In this document: positions 25,894-34,846 of the stretch, piece by piece
How positions within the stretch are numbered: position 1 is the stretch's first letter
Layout: each line of letters begins with the position of its first letter
From: Heyndrickxia shackletonii
GTDB lineage: Bacteria > Bacillota > Bacilli > Bacillales > Bacillaceae_C
Direction: 5' to 3'
NCBI RefSeq assembly: GCF_001420715.1
Contig: NZ_LJJC01000004.1
Location: 1,786,875 to 1,850,874 of the forward strand
DNA length: 64,000 nt
Translations under genes and position numbers: made by a program
The notes under the pieces: generated by a model
Seen by the model: only the letters and a program-made list of their open reading frames with translations
Database searches by the model: none
What the model was told of the DNA's origin: nothing

Positions 25894-27021
25894 GTGAGAA
25901 AAGATAAAAGTCTTTATTGGAAGATTCTACAATTCATCCTCCTTGTTATGTTCATGTTTTCACTTTCCGCATGTCATCATCGTGAAAATAAAATAACAAC
26001 AACACACAAACAATCCACGAAATCACCCTACGATAAAGTAAAACCACTTATTATAGAAGAGGATTCCTTTCAAAAAATCGTCGGATGGTTGAATAATAAT
26101 ACAGTGGTATATGTAGCGGAAGATAAAAACAATACGAATATTTATCGTTATAATTTGTTGGATGGACAAAAGCATATTTTATATACTTCAGATAACCCAG
26201 TCAAAAATGTAGTAATTGCTCCAGATAAAAAGAAGCTGTTAATCCATTCTGCATCATTAACTTACATGGCAGAGATTAATGTGATAAATCTTAATGGAAA
26301 AGTTCTTTTTACAAGAAAAGTACCTTCCTATGATTTAAGCTTTGATTGGAATAATAATAATCCCGATTTGATCTTAACAACGGTCTTTTTTGAAGATTGG
26401 AGTTATCAAGTACATGTATTGGATGTTAAAAATCGCACGTTTAAAAAATATCCGGCAGCAGATCCATTTGTGAAATGGTTTAATGGAGACGGAATTCTAT
26501 TTCAAGACTGGAAAGATAATGAGATGCATTTTTTTGCTCCATTACGTTCTGTTTCCTTATCCGGTTCCGATTTGGCAAAAACATTATTTCCAAGAATTTA
26601 TAAGTTTGCAGCATATTCACCGTACTTAATGACGATCACTATACCAGAAAATCATAAGGACCAGGCTGTGTATCATTTTTATAATCAGGAATTAAATGAA
26701 TTGTTTACTTTTGAGGTTCCACATCTTAATCAGTATGATAATTGGCTTGTGCCAAATTATGATTTCCTTCGAAATCAATTTTTGACCTTTGTTCCTAGTG
26801 AGGGTGGTTCTATCGATGAGTATAGCGGGAAGTTCCAGTTGATCCAATTTGATATTCAGAGGAAGGAGAAAAAAATGATAACGGATGAGCTGAAAAATCA
26901 ACCTATCTCCCTTTCTCCAGATGGAACAATGTGTTTATACGGTAATCAATTGAATCAACTTATCAACTTGAATAATGGAAAAATAAAATCAATTGTTGAA
27001 TATGAAAAAAAGGGCCCTTAA
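25894..27021 (+). CDS. yqgU: Putative lipoprotein YqgU
   Basis: 375 residues. A basic N-terminus, a hydrophobic stretch and a lipobox LSAC (Cys about 27) indicate a lipid-anchored extracytoplasmic protein. The remainder has repeated WD40/TolB-like beta-propeller features (TNIYRYNLLDGQKHILYTSD; PDKKKLLIHSAS; SPDGTMCLYGN). It resembles the uncharacterised B. subtilis lipoprotein YqgU in size and location. Start GTG 25894 after AGGGGGATGGAG. A sensor or binding role is only a guess from the propeller fold. Confidence 0.8.
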   Translation: MRKDKSLYWKILQFILLVMFMFSLSACHHRENKITTTHKQSTKSPYDKVKPLIIEEDSFQKIVGWLNNNTVVYVAEDKNNTNIYRYNLLDGQKHILYTSDNPVKNVVIAPDKKKLLIHSASLTYMAEINVINLNGKVLFTRKVPSYDLSFDWNNNNPDLILTTVFFEDWSYQVHVLDVKNRTFKKYPAADPFVKWFNGDGILFQDWKDNEMHFFAPLRSVSLSGSDLAKTLFPRIYKFAAYSPYLMTITIPENHKDQAVYHFYNQELNELFTFEVPHLNQYDNWLVPNYDFLRNQFLTFVPSEGGSIDEYSGKFQLIQFDIQRKEKKMITDELKNQPISLSPDGTMCLYGNQLNQLINLNNGKIKSIVEYEKKGP

Positions 27022-27037
27022 AATTGGCCCTTTTTTT
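27005..27037. terminator. Terminator between yqgU and yqgW
   Basis: AAAAAAAGGGCC paired with GGCCCTTTTTTT. It overlaps both stop codons of the convergent pair. Confidence 0.9.
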
Positions 27038-27209
27038 ATACAGTTGCCGGATATCCAGAATTAATAACGGTCATGACTGTAAAGAATCCAAAAACCAACA
27101 CTGAAAGAATTGCCCAAATAAATCCAAGCGGATTTCTATTTTTGATCGTTTTAAATACTGCGAATAAAGCTAGTAGTGTTACAAGAGCAAAGATAATTAC
27201 AGTACCCAT
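27036..27209 (-). CDS. yqgW: DUF2759 small membrane protein YqgW
   Basis: 57 residues on the minus strand. The product begins MGTVIIFALVTLLALFAVFK, then KNRNPLGFIWAILSVLVFGF and a short hydrophilic end (NSGYPATV): two transmembrane helices with a short basic loop. It matches the small DUF2759 family (YqgW) that sits between yqgU and yqgX in Bacillus. Function unknown. An AAGGGG-type SD lies about ten bases before the ATG. Confidence 0.8.
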   Translation of the reverse strand: MGTVIIFALVTLLALFAVFKTIKNRNPLGFIWAILSVLVFGFFTVMTVINSGYPATV

Positions 27210-27423
27210 GTCTCACAAACCCCTTTCCTTTGTATGAATCTTATGTAAATAATGGCACTCTATATTATATTACATTTTCTCATAAATTTTGTCGAGTTGA
27301 AAAAGTGAAAGTTGTTTGTCATAGTTTACCCTTACATGTAAATTTCATGAATAAATTTTTCAGTCTTTTTTATTTCTCATCCTCTCATGATAGAATGGAC
27401 GAAGAAGTGGAGGTTGATTTGAA

Positions 27424-28059
27424 ATGGAATGGAAGCAAATTCCTCTTGGTCTTTTACAAACAAATTGTTATGTGCTTTACAATCAACAAAAGGATTGTAT
27501 TATTATTGATCCAGGTTCGGAAGGAGACAAATTAATCACATACTTAGCAAAGGAAGAGCTACAACCAAAGGCGATATTATTAACACATGCTCATTTTGAT
27601 CATATCGGGGCAGTAGAGGTGATCCGAAAGGCTTTCAAGATTCCTGTTTATGTCCATGAAAAAGAAGCAAGTTGGTTAACTGATCCTTCTCTAAATGGGT
27701 CCCAATTATTTTTAAATGGAAGATCCATTATTGCTTCACCTGCAGATAAATTGTTAAAAGTGGAAGGTAAATTGACTATCGACGAATTTACTTTTGAAAT
27801 ATTTGAGACACCAGGTCATTCACCAGGTAGCGTGTCTTTTTATGTAAAAGACATAAATACTGTTTTTGCGGGTGATACCTTATTTCAAGGAAGCATTGGC
27901 AGAACTGATTTACCTGGGGGAAGTCATGAGCAATTACTAAATAGCATCGAAGAAAAATTATTGATATTGCCGGCAGAAACAAAGGTTCTTCCAGGACATG
28001 GCCCGACTACAACCATTGAAAAAGAAATTAACTTGAATCCGTTTTTAAACGGATATTAA
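27424..28059 (+). CDS. yqgX: Metallo-beta-lactamase fold hydrolase YqgX
   Basis: 211 residues. Metal motif THAHFDHIGAVE (about 57-68), the later His in TPGHSPGSVS, Asp in FAGDTLFQGSIGRTD, and His in LPGHGPTT. This is the glyoxalase-II-like subgroup with two metals; B. subtilis YqgX is the counterpart. Glyoxalase II (S-2-hydroxyacylglutathione or bacillithiol thioester hydrolase) is plausible but the substrate is not shown. Start ATG 27424 after AAGTGGAGG. Confidence 0.9.
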   Translation: MEWKQIPLGLLQTNCYVLYNQQKDCIIIDPGSEGDKLITYLAKEELQPKAILLTHAHFDHIGAVEVIRKAFKIPVYVHEKEASWLTDPSLNGSQLFLNGRSIIASPADKLLKVEGKLTIDEFTFEIFETPGHSPGSVSFYVKDINTVFAGDTLFQGSIGRTDLPGGSHEQLLNSIEEKLLILPAETKVLPGHGPTTTIEKEINLNPFLNGY

Positions 28060-28088
28060 AAAAAGACTCCATAAAAGAGTCTTTTTTT
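28058..28088 (+). terminator. Terminator of yqgX
   Basis: AAAAAAAGACTC paired with GAGTCTTTTTTT around CATAAAA. Confidence 0.9.
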
Positions 28089-28131
28089 ATAATTTCACAC
28101 TGTAGAAAACCTCTTTATAAAAGTTATCTAC

Positions 28132-28275
28132 GTCTAGCTACAGCGCCTATCGGCTAGTGGATTTCTCCGTCTCCTCCCTACGATAAGTCAACATCAGTTC
28201 GTGAACTACCTCACTGTGTTTCCTTTATCTCAGTCGAAGACTACGAAATCCATACGCCAGAGCTGCGGCGCTTTC
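28132..28275. repeat. Dispersed foldback repeat, copy 2
   Basis: The second copy of the element at 10309-10488, shorter because it lacks the internal insertion. The ends pair: AGCGCC at the left with GGCGCT at the right, and GGATTTC with GAAATCC. Like copy 1 it lies directly 3' of a minus-strand gene (yqgY), so it is transcribed as the tail of that mRNA. Confidence 0.75.
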
Positions 28276-28286
28276 GCATTTGTTCA

Positions 28287-28526
28287 TTATTCTGCACCTG
28301 GTACCATTAAGAAAGTTGTATAGTATGTAAATCCTGCGAAAAACACGGTTAAATATGCACCAAAAATATACATATACATACGTTCTGATAATTTTAAATA
28401 ACTTAGTAATACAAAAAATCCTGTTTGTCCAAGGAATAATAAAGCCGTTTTATCTAATCCCAATAGATAAAACATTACAGTAAACATAGCAGTCCAAAAT
28501 CCTAATACTCTGTACATGCGATCCAT
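28287..28526 (-). CDS. yqgY: DUF2626 membrane protein YqgY
   Basis: 79 residues with three hydrophobic segments (VLGFWTAMFTVMFYLLG; ALLFLGQTGFFVLLSYLK; YIFGAYLTVFFAGFTYYTTF). It matches DUF2626 (YqgY), a conserved Bacillus family of unknown function located beside yqgX. Start ATG with AAAGGAGGG upstream. It is the last gene before the variable block. Confidence 0.85.
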   Translation of the reverse strand: MDRMYRVLGFWTAMFTVMFYLLGLDKTALLFLGQTGFFVLLSYLKLSERMYMYIFGAYLTVFFAGFTYYTTFLMVPGAE

Positions 28527-28714
28527 ATGTATCCCTCCTTTGTACCATGTGTATCCATCAATTTATAATTATAAAGGAAAAATGTGCATATTGTAAATAC
28601 ACCAATACTGTAGTTTGTGACATTTGCGTGATAATACTCATTTTTTAATATTTATTTGCGGGTCCAATTTTATTATTAATTTGTGTTGATACAACCGTTT
28701 TATACGTGTATTTT

Positions 28715-29971
28715 TTACAAACTTTCCTTTTTTTCTGAGGGCTCCATAAAATACAAATTTTTTTCCGGTTTAAAAATAAGAAAGGTTATTATTAATGCGA
28801 TGAAAAAGTTAAAAATAGATAAAATTACAATGATGCTCCGTAGTGAAAATATGTCTCCAAGAAAGCCGATAAATAATAGGAAAATAACTTGAGCAGCATT
28901 CTGGAATACACCTAAAATACTGGAAATCCTCCCCATCATTTCAATTGGGATATTATTTTGATAAAACGTAGTAAACCCTGTGCTGGAAAAGGCGTTAAAT
29001 ATCCCCAGTATGGTAAAACCAATTACTGCGGTTGTGAAATGGTGGGAAAGAGAATAGATAATATATCCAGCGGACATAAGCATTATTCCTATTCCAATTA
29101 ATTGTTTAATGCTAAGATGATGTGACATAAATGAAACAAATATGGATCCGAGTAAGTATCCTATTCCTGTAATACTAACAAGCAAGCTAAATTCCGTTTC
29201 ACTAAGTCCAATAACCTTTTGGGTGAAGACAACCTCTTGCGCGTCCATAGCAAAAGTAAAGATAATCGTGCCAAGATATAAACTGTAGACTAGAAAAACA
29301 AAAGCTTGTTTCTTATATGCCCCGATTACATCCTTCCAATCATTCAGAAGTATTTTATATGTCCTAGTTTTTTGGGAATCAGAAATTTTCAACTTTTCAT
29401 CCAGATTAGGCATTAAGAATAAAATACATGCTGAAAAAGCAAAACTAAATGCATTTATATAAATGGCAATGTCAACAGAGCTAAATAGAAATAAGGCACC
29501 TGCGATTGAAGGACCAACAATAAATGCACCAGATCTTACAAGGCTATTAATGGAATTAAACCGTTTCCGTTGCTGAGAAGGAATCAATTTCGTAATATAG
29601 GTAGTTGAGGCTGGGGTAAAGAATGCTTTTGCAAGACTTATGATAATAAGCATGAGATAAATGGACCAAATAGAAGATAGTAATGGAATGATGGCTACTG
29701 AAATGGCCCGGACAAAATCTGTAATGATTAATATTTTTCGTTTATTCCCTCGATCAATAAAGCCGCCTGACCAAAAATTTGTCAGTATCGCAATGATTGG
29801 ACCTATAATCCATAGCCCGGCTACAGCTGCAGCAGAATGGGTCATCTTTAAAATAAGCAAATTAATGGCAATAAGATAAACATAATCACCTAAACCTGAA
29901 ATTCCTATCCCAAACAAAAGTAATATGGGAAGCTTCCAACTCCCAATTAGGCTTTTTTCCGTTTGTACCAA
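28715..29971 (-). CDS. MFS transporter
   Basis: 418 residues, about twelve transmembrane helices. The loop after helix 2 reads SGGFIDRGNKRKILIITD, a standard MFS motif A variant. The pattern, with many Ile/Ser residues and PNLDEK before the central loop, resembles the MFS_3/enterobactin-exporter-like and macrolide-efflux-like group. The substrate cannot be read from sequence. Start TTG 29971, preceded by GGAGATGGTGAT. It stands apart from the yqgY neighbourhood of B. subtilis and so is likely accessory. Confidence 0.85.
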   Translation of the reverse strand: MVQTEKSLIGSWKLPILLLFGIGISGLGDYVYLIAINLLILKMTHSAAAVAGLWIIGPIIAILTNFWSGGFIDRGNKRKILIITDFVRAISVAIIPLLSSIWSIYLMLIIISLAKAFFTPASTTYITKLIPSQQRKRFNSINSLVRSGAFIVGPSIAGALFLFSSVDIAIYINAFSFAFSACILFLMPNLDEKLKISDSQKTRTYKILLNDWKDVIGAYKKQAFVFLVYSLYLGTIIFTFAMDAQEVVFTQKVIGLSETEFSLLVSITGIGYLLGSIFVSFMSHHLSIKQLIGIGIMLMSAGYIIYSLSHHFTTAVIGFTILGIFNAFSSTGFTTFYQNNIPIEMMGRISSILGVFQNAAQVIFLLFIGFLGDIFSLRSIIVILSIFNFFIALIITFLIFKPEKNLYFMEPSEKKESL

Positions 29972-30202
29972 TATGCATCACCATCTCCAATATGAAAAAT
30001 TTTGGTTAATTATTAGAATTTTCCGCATGAAAATTATACCATATATATTTTTCCATAATGATGATAATCATGAAGAAGCTGTGACAGTACCTAGTGAAGG
30101 AATAGAACTTTCCTACGAAGGAATTTCCCATTTTAAGGCGAATAACATATGTAAAATTAACATGCTAAAATAAGAGTGTGTTCAAAATGGAGGTGTTTTG
30201 AG

Positions 30203-30841
30203 ATGGATATCGAAAAAATAAAGACAAACTTAGAAAATCGAATACCGTCTATTATGGGGGCACAACATTTTACTAAATATGCTGTTCTGCTGCCATTATT
30301 AAAAGTGGATGATGAAATTCATTTATTGCTAGAAGTACGCGCACTAAGTCTTAGAAGACAGCCTGGCGAAATTTGTTTCCCTGGAGGAAAGATGGATAAG
30401 GGAGATAAAAATGAACAATATACAGCCATTCGAGAAACCTCAGAGGAACTAGGGATTCCAAATGAATGCATCTCTATTATTGCTCCATTGGATTATACAA
30501 TTTCACCGTTCGGCACTATCATATACCCTTTTGTTGGATATATATCAAAACACGAGATCTTGAATCCTAATCCATCAGAAGTAGATAAAGTGTTTACGGT
30601 TCCCTTGACCCATTTTATTTCCAATCCACCTGATTGTTTTAAAGTTCATTTCAAAGCAGCACCTGAAGATGGGTTTCCTTACGAGCATATTCGCGGAGGG
30701 CAAAAATATAAATGGCAGACAAGACATTTGGATGAGTATTTTTACTACTACGAAGATTATGTGATATGGGGATTAACAGCGGGTATTATTAAACAGTTTG
30801 TAGAACTATTAAAAAACGAAACACCTCTGAATAATGAATGA
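30203..30841 (+). CDS. Nudix hydrolase, CoA pyrophosphatase type
   Basis: 212 residues from ATG 30203, preceded by ATGGAGGTG; an upstream in-frame start at 30176 would bury that SD. The Nudix box GGKMDKGDKNEQYTAIRE plus TSEELGI fits GX5EX7REUXEEXGU. The preceding LRRQPGEICFPGG is the motif of the CoA-diphosphatase subgroup (UPF0035), so cleavage of CoA to 3',5'-ADP and phosphopantetheine is the best prediction. The end of the gene overlaps a hairpin. Confidence 0.87.
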   Translation: MDIEKIKTNLENRIPSIMGAQHFTKYAVLLPLLKVDDEIHLLLEVRALSLRRQPGEICFPGGKMDKGDKNEQYTAIRETSEELGIPNECISIIAPLDYTISPFGTIIYPFVGYISKHEILNPNPSEVDKVFTVPLTHFISNPPDCFKVHFKAAPEDGFPYEHIRGGQKYKWQTRHLDEYFYYYEDYVIWGLTAGIIKQFVELLKNETPLNNE

Positions 30842-30849
30842 GGTGTTTC
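30818..30849. terminator. Hairpin between two convergent genes
   Basis: A 10-bp perfect stem GAAACACCTC / GAGGTGTTTC spanning the Nudix stop codon. The T-run is weak, so termination efficiency is uncertain. Confidence 0.5.
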
Positions 30850-30873
30850 ATACACAAAATTTATTAAAATGGA

Positions 30874-33402
30874 TTAACCGATTTGGTTTTCCATCAAGCA
30901 AATTGTTTCATAGAACATTTTCATCGCTTCTTCTCGATAGTTTACATAATCGAATTGTTTCTCAAAAAGCTCTTCTCCGTTTATAAAATGTTCCATTCCA
31001 TCTATTAATCCTTTAATGGAATTTTCAACAATTAAACCATGACCGCCTTCAACAACACTTCTCGAACCAGGAATATCCGTAACAATTACAGGTTTTCCAA
31101 GGGTTAGGGCTTCTAGGAGCACCATGGGCTGCCCCTCATGATTAGAGGAAAGGATAAAGCAATCACATTTGTTTAATAGGGCATATGGATTGCTGATTTG
31201 TCCTGTAAAGATGACTTTTTCCTCCAACTTTAGTTTTTTTACCAACTCCAGTAAAGATTTTTTTAAATCTCCATCTCCTACGATAAATAACTTCGTATTG
31301 GGATGTCTTGCTGCAATATGGGAAAAGGCTGCAATTAATTTTTCATGATCTTTTTCCGGGCTGAGCCTGCCAATATTGATAAAATTAATATCCTTTTCAT
31401 CAGGTATCCGGTACCCTGTTAATTCCAGATGATTGTGATGATCATTAGATATTGACAGCATATAATGTTTGTTCTTGAAGTTTATAACCAATTCTTCGGA
31501 AAATTCCTCTCGCCCTGCAAGGATTTTTTCATAATCAATATTATTGATGACATATTTCATACGCCTGTCCATATTTTTTACTACTTTATTCAAGCTTTTT
31601 TTATTTTGTTCATTTGTCAGCTTGGATACAGACACAACATTATCAAAATAGTTATATAACGAAAAAATAACTTTTAGGTTTTGACGATGAGGATATTTAT
31701 TATTTACTTTTTTATTCATTTCCTGGCCCATATCATTATGTAAATAGATGCTTTTCTTTTTAAAATCCCCAAAAGCAATTAGAGAAGCCCAGAACGGACT
31801 GTACCCGCTAAAGTCAATACCAATATCGTATGGAGTATTACCGATTATTCGCTCAAGCTCTCTTCTGTACATTTTTTTAGGAAGTAGTTTTTTCATAGAG
31901 GAAGAGTAGGCACCTCTTTGTAACAGTAAGGCGTGACGGTACCATTCGGATAGAGTGGCATTCCATGTTCCAACTCTATGGATAAATCGAACATTTTTAT
32001 TTAATTTTTCGACGTTATTCCATTTTTCTTGTTTATCGTTATCACCATAATCGAGAACAGTTACGTCATATTTGTCATAATCAATGGCGTTAAGTAAGTT
32101 TGTTACAGAAGTAGTAATCCCATTATTTAAAAATCCTCCGCAATAAATAAGGATTTTTGTTTTATTAGAGAGTGTTTGAAAGAGTTTATCCGATACTTTT
32201 CCTTCGAAAACCGTCTCGACAAAGCGAGAGGTTGCATTTCCATCGTCATGGTAGCAAAACTCGTCTAAAAATTTCTTATATCTGTCTCGATAATTATCCA
32301 TTATAGTCATAGAATTGTTGATTGCACTTATCACCTCGTCTAAAAGGTGACATAATGGGCCAGGCAATTGGTCCATTGGAATATAAGTGCCTCGTTCTTT
32401 TTGATATTCCTCTTCATCATGTGCATAAAAGATAACCGGATTTTTCGAGGGTAAAAAATCAAAAAAAATACTGGAGTAGTCCGTAATTAAAATATCGACA
32501 ATCGACAACACTTCATTCGTGTCTATCATGTTTGGAACACATAAATGGGCTAAACCTTGTTCTTCGAAAAATTTATGAGCATAATAATGGGACTTTAATA
32601 GTACAGTGTATTCACTGCTGATTTGTTCTTTTAGGTATTGTATATCCTTTAATAGCTTTTCACTTTCATCTTTTTCGTTGCCTAACGTTCCTCTCCATGT
32701 TGGAGCATATAGAATTACCTTCTTATCGGGTGGAACGGATAATTTTTTCTTTATATCTTCTTTATTCGCTTGAAACATTAGATCAACACGGGGATAACCG
32801 GAATCTAATACTTTCCCGTTAAATATACTGTATGCGTCATGAGAATGCAGAAGCTTTTCGGCAGTAAATTTATTTGGACTCACCATATAATCGGTAAAAA
32901 GAAAATTTCGCTGAATATTTTTATGATCTGTTTTCCCCCGATTTTTAATATCGATTCCCATTGTTTTAAGAGGGGTACCATGCCAAATATTTGCATAAAT
33001 TTGATCTTTTCTTTTTTGAAAGTAGTAAGGGAAAGTAGTATCGTTTATTAAATATTTTGCAGTAGCAAGGTAACTAATATATTTGCTGCTTTCCTTTTGA
33101 ACAAACCTTACATTACGCAATTGTTTATATTCGTCATGGATGACTGAATAATCTTGAACAACCCAAACATGCTGGAAGTCTTTATAATTTGGATGATGTA
33201 TCAAATATTTAAATACTGCATATGGATTTCCAGTCATACTTTGCCCATGATAGGATTCATATAAAATAGTTTTTTCCCTTAATGGCTTTTTCTCTAAATA
33301 CTTCGTATATAAAACTCTACCCCTGAAACCTCCGTCGAGAACATATTTCTTCATGGGACTTAGAACAAATTTTACTTTCTTCATCAGTACTGCCTTTTTC
33401 AC
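30874..33402 (-). CDS. Fusion: CDP-glycerol glycerophosphotransferase domain plus GT4 glycosyltransferase
   Basis: 842 residues. The first part (about 1-400) is a TagB/TagF-type glycerophosphotransferase: LYESYHGQSMTGNPYAVFKY, YANIWHGTPLKTMG, DYMVSPNKFTAEKLL, LYAPTWRG and ITDYSSIFFDF. The second part (about 420-842) is a GT-B glycosyltransferase: ILIYCGGFLNNGITTSVTNL, FINIGRLSPEKDHEKLI, FTGQISNPYALLNKC and the donor-binding SSNHEGQPMVLLEAL. The GTG start has GGAGGAG eight bases upstream. No signal peptide; it is probably membrane-associated on the cytosolic side. Transfer of glycerol phosphate and sugar onto one envelope polymer or glycan is inferred. No other teichoic-acid export genes are adjacent. 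Confidence 0.88.
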   Translation of the reverse strand: MKKAVLMKKVKFVLSPMKKYVLDGGFRGRVLYTKYLEKKPLREKTILYESYHGQSMTGNPYAVFKYLIHHPNYKDFQHVWVVQDYSVIHDEYKQLRNVRFVQKESSKYISYLATAKYLINDTTFPYYFQKRKDQIYANIWHGTPLKTMGIDIKNRGKTDHKNIQRNFLFTDYMVSPNKFTAEKLLHSHDAYSIFNGKVLDSGYPRVDLMFQANKEDIKKKLSVPPDKKVILYAPTWRGTLGNEKDESEKLLKDIQYLKEQISSEYTVLLKSHYYAHKFFEEQGLAHLCVPNMIDTNEVLSIVDILITDYSSIFFDFLPSKNPVIFYAHDEEEYQKERGTYIPMDQLPGPLCHLLDEVISAINNSMTIMDNYRDRYKKFLDEFCYHDDGNATSRFVETVFEGKVSDKLFQTLSNKTKILIYCGGFLNNGITTSVTNLLNAIDYDKYDVTVLDYGDNDKQEKWNNVEKLNKNVRFIHRVGTWNATLSEWYRHALLLQRGAYSSSMKKLLPKKMYRRELERIIGNTPYDIGIDFSGYSPFWASLIAFGDFKKKSIYLHNDMGQEMNKKVNNKYPHRQNLKVIFSLYNYFDNVVSVSKLTNEQNKKSLNKVVKNMDRRMKYVINNIDYEKILAGREEFSEELVINFKNKHYMLSISNDHHNHLELTGYRIPDEKDINFINIGRLSPEKDHEKLIAAFSHIAARHPNTKLFIVGDGDLKKSLLELVKKLKLEEKVIFTGQISNPYALLNKCDCFILSSNHEGQPMVLLEALTLGKPVIVTDIPGSRSVVEGGHGLIVENSIKGLIDGMEHFINGEELFEKQFDYVNYREEAMKMFYETICLMENQIG

Positions 33403-33578
33403 TATTACTTCTCCTCCATATTTCTTTACTTCAAGTAGTGGAAAAATCAGAAAACGTTTGTCTGAAAGCTTGGCAATATTAGTATGTCCGTTTACAATAA
33501 AAGTAAAATGAATTTTTGGGAAAAGATGCTAACATTAGTGAATTTGTATAAAAGCTGTAAACTTTAGGAGGGAAATGA

Positions 33579-34298
33579 TTGATATTACATACAAAGATTT
33601 TGGGGGAAGGAGAAGCTATACTTTTTCTTCATACAGGATTGCAAACAGGAGAAACTGATTTTCAATATCAGGCGGAGTTTTTTAGCAAACATTACAAAAT
33701 TGTTTTGCCTGATTTACGTGGTCATGGAAAGTCTACCTGTTCCAAAATAGACAACTTCTTTTATGATTCCGTAGAGGATTTATATGAAACCATAGATTTT
33801 TTAAATATTCAAAAGTGCCATATAGTTGGTTGCTCCTTGGGGGCAATAGTGGGATTAATGTTTACCAAAAAATATCCTAATCGTGTTTACACATTGTCGA
33901 TATCGGGAGTTATCCCATTAAAACCGGACAACTGGGAAGAATTACAGAAGGCAGATATAGAGCAACAGGATCAGCTTCTGAATGATAATAATGCAAGGGC
34001 ATATTATGATGCTTTACATGAGAATAATAACTGGACTAAATTTCTTTCACTAGCCAAAAAAGAGGATTGGTATCCGTTTCACGAAACAGGGAAGGTAGAG
34101 AATCTAAGGATTCCCGTTTTGTATATCGTAGGAGAAGAAAAAGATCATGAAGTCTGTGGAGTGGGAACTTACAAGAAAATGATTTCGGATATACATATTG
34201 CCGTTGTTCCATTTGCATCTCATCTTGTCCATGATGCACAGCCGGAAGTCTATACAAACATTCTAGATTTGTTTTTGCAAAATAATAAAATAGTTTAA
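33579..34298 (+). CDS. Alpha/beta hydrolase
   Basis: 239 residues. Oxyanion region LFLHTGLQTG (a Thr-Gly variant of the usual HG), DLRGHGKS, nucleophile elbow VGCSLGAIVG with Ser in GCSLG, an acid near YIVGEEKDHEV and a catalytic His in VPFASHLVHDAQPE. This fits the fold of small esterases and haloperoxidase-like hydrolases; the substrate is unknown. Start TTG 33579 with AGGAGGGAAATGA upstream. It sits between the fusion gene (divergent) and a Nudix gene, with no clear operon partner. Confidence 0.85.
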   Translation: MILHTKILGEGEAILFLHTGLQTGETDFQYQAEFFSKHYKIVLPDLRGHGKSTCSKIDNFFYDSVEDLYETIDFLNIQKCHIVGCSLGAIVGLMFTKKYPNRVYTLSISGVIPLKPDNWEELQKADIEQQDQLLNDNNARAYYDALHENNNWTKFLSLAKKEDWYPFHETGKVENLRIPVLYIVGEEKDHEVCGVGTYKKMISDIHIAVVPFASHLVHDAQPEVYTNILDLFLQNNKIV

Positions 34299-34358
34299 TA
34301 GATTTAGATTTGAAGAAACTTTTTTGGGGGTATTCTTATTAGAAATAGAGGATCTGTT

Positions 34359-34742
34359 GTGCTAGTAGATAAGGAGAATCAGAAAATCGGACTAATAAAA
34401 CGAACAAGGGAAGGAACTGTATATTATGTGTTTCCTGGCGGAGGGATTAAGGAAGGGGAAACACCGGAAGAAGCCACAATTAGAGAAGCTTATGAAGAGC
34501 TAGGAGTTAAAGTTGCTATCAGGGAGTTAATCGGAAAACTTGAGTACAATGGAACACAATATTTTTATCTTGCGGAGATGATGGAAGGTGAATTTGGAAC
34601 AGGGGCAGGAGAAGAATTCACTGATCTAAAACGGAATAGAGGGACATATGAGCCGGTATGGGTGTATATCGAGGAATGCGCTTTTATTGATATTAGACCG
34701 AGAGAAGTAATAGATATTATTCAAAGGTTCGTATGTATCTAA
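34359..34742 (+). CDS. Nudix hydrolase
   Basis: 127 residues from GTG 34359. The Nudix box GGGIKEGETPEEATIREA plus YEELGV is intact. Related proteins usually begin with an N-terminal strand of the form IRNRGSVVLV, and this strand is encoded just upstream in the same frame (from 34338), beginning at ATT with a strong GGGGG SD six bases before it. So the true start may be the rare ATT, giving 134 residues; GTG 34359 has only a modest GAGG. MutT-type house-cleaning is a general family role; the substrate is unknown. Confidence 0.82.
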   Translation: MLVDKENQKIGLIKRTREGTVYYVFPGGGIKEGETPEEATIREAYEELGVKVAIRELIGKLEYNGTQYFYLAEMMEGEFGTGAGEEFTDLKRNRGTYEPVWVYIEECAFIDIRPREVIDIIQRFVCI

Positions 34743-34846
34743 AGATATTCCAAGAAATTGTGTCGATAATCCATCATGATATTTCCAGTTGTGAAGATAA
34801 GAAAAGAATATACTGGAAAAATAAAAAATGGTAATGAGGGTATGGA

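Noticed and set aside
30050-30085. Fur-box-like sequence (TGATAATCAT) between the MFS and Nudix genes
   Set aside because: Only about 10 of 14 positions fit a 7-1-7 Fur box and neither neighbour is clearly iron-related.
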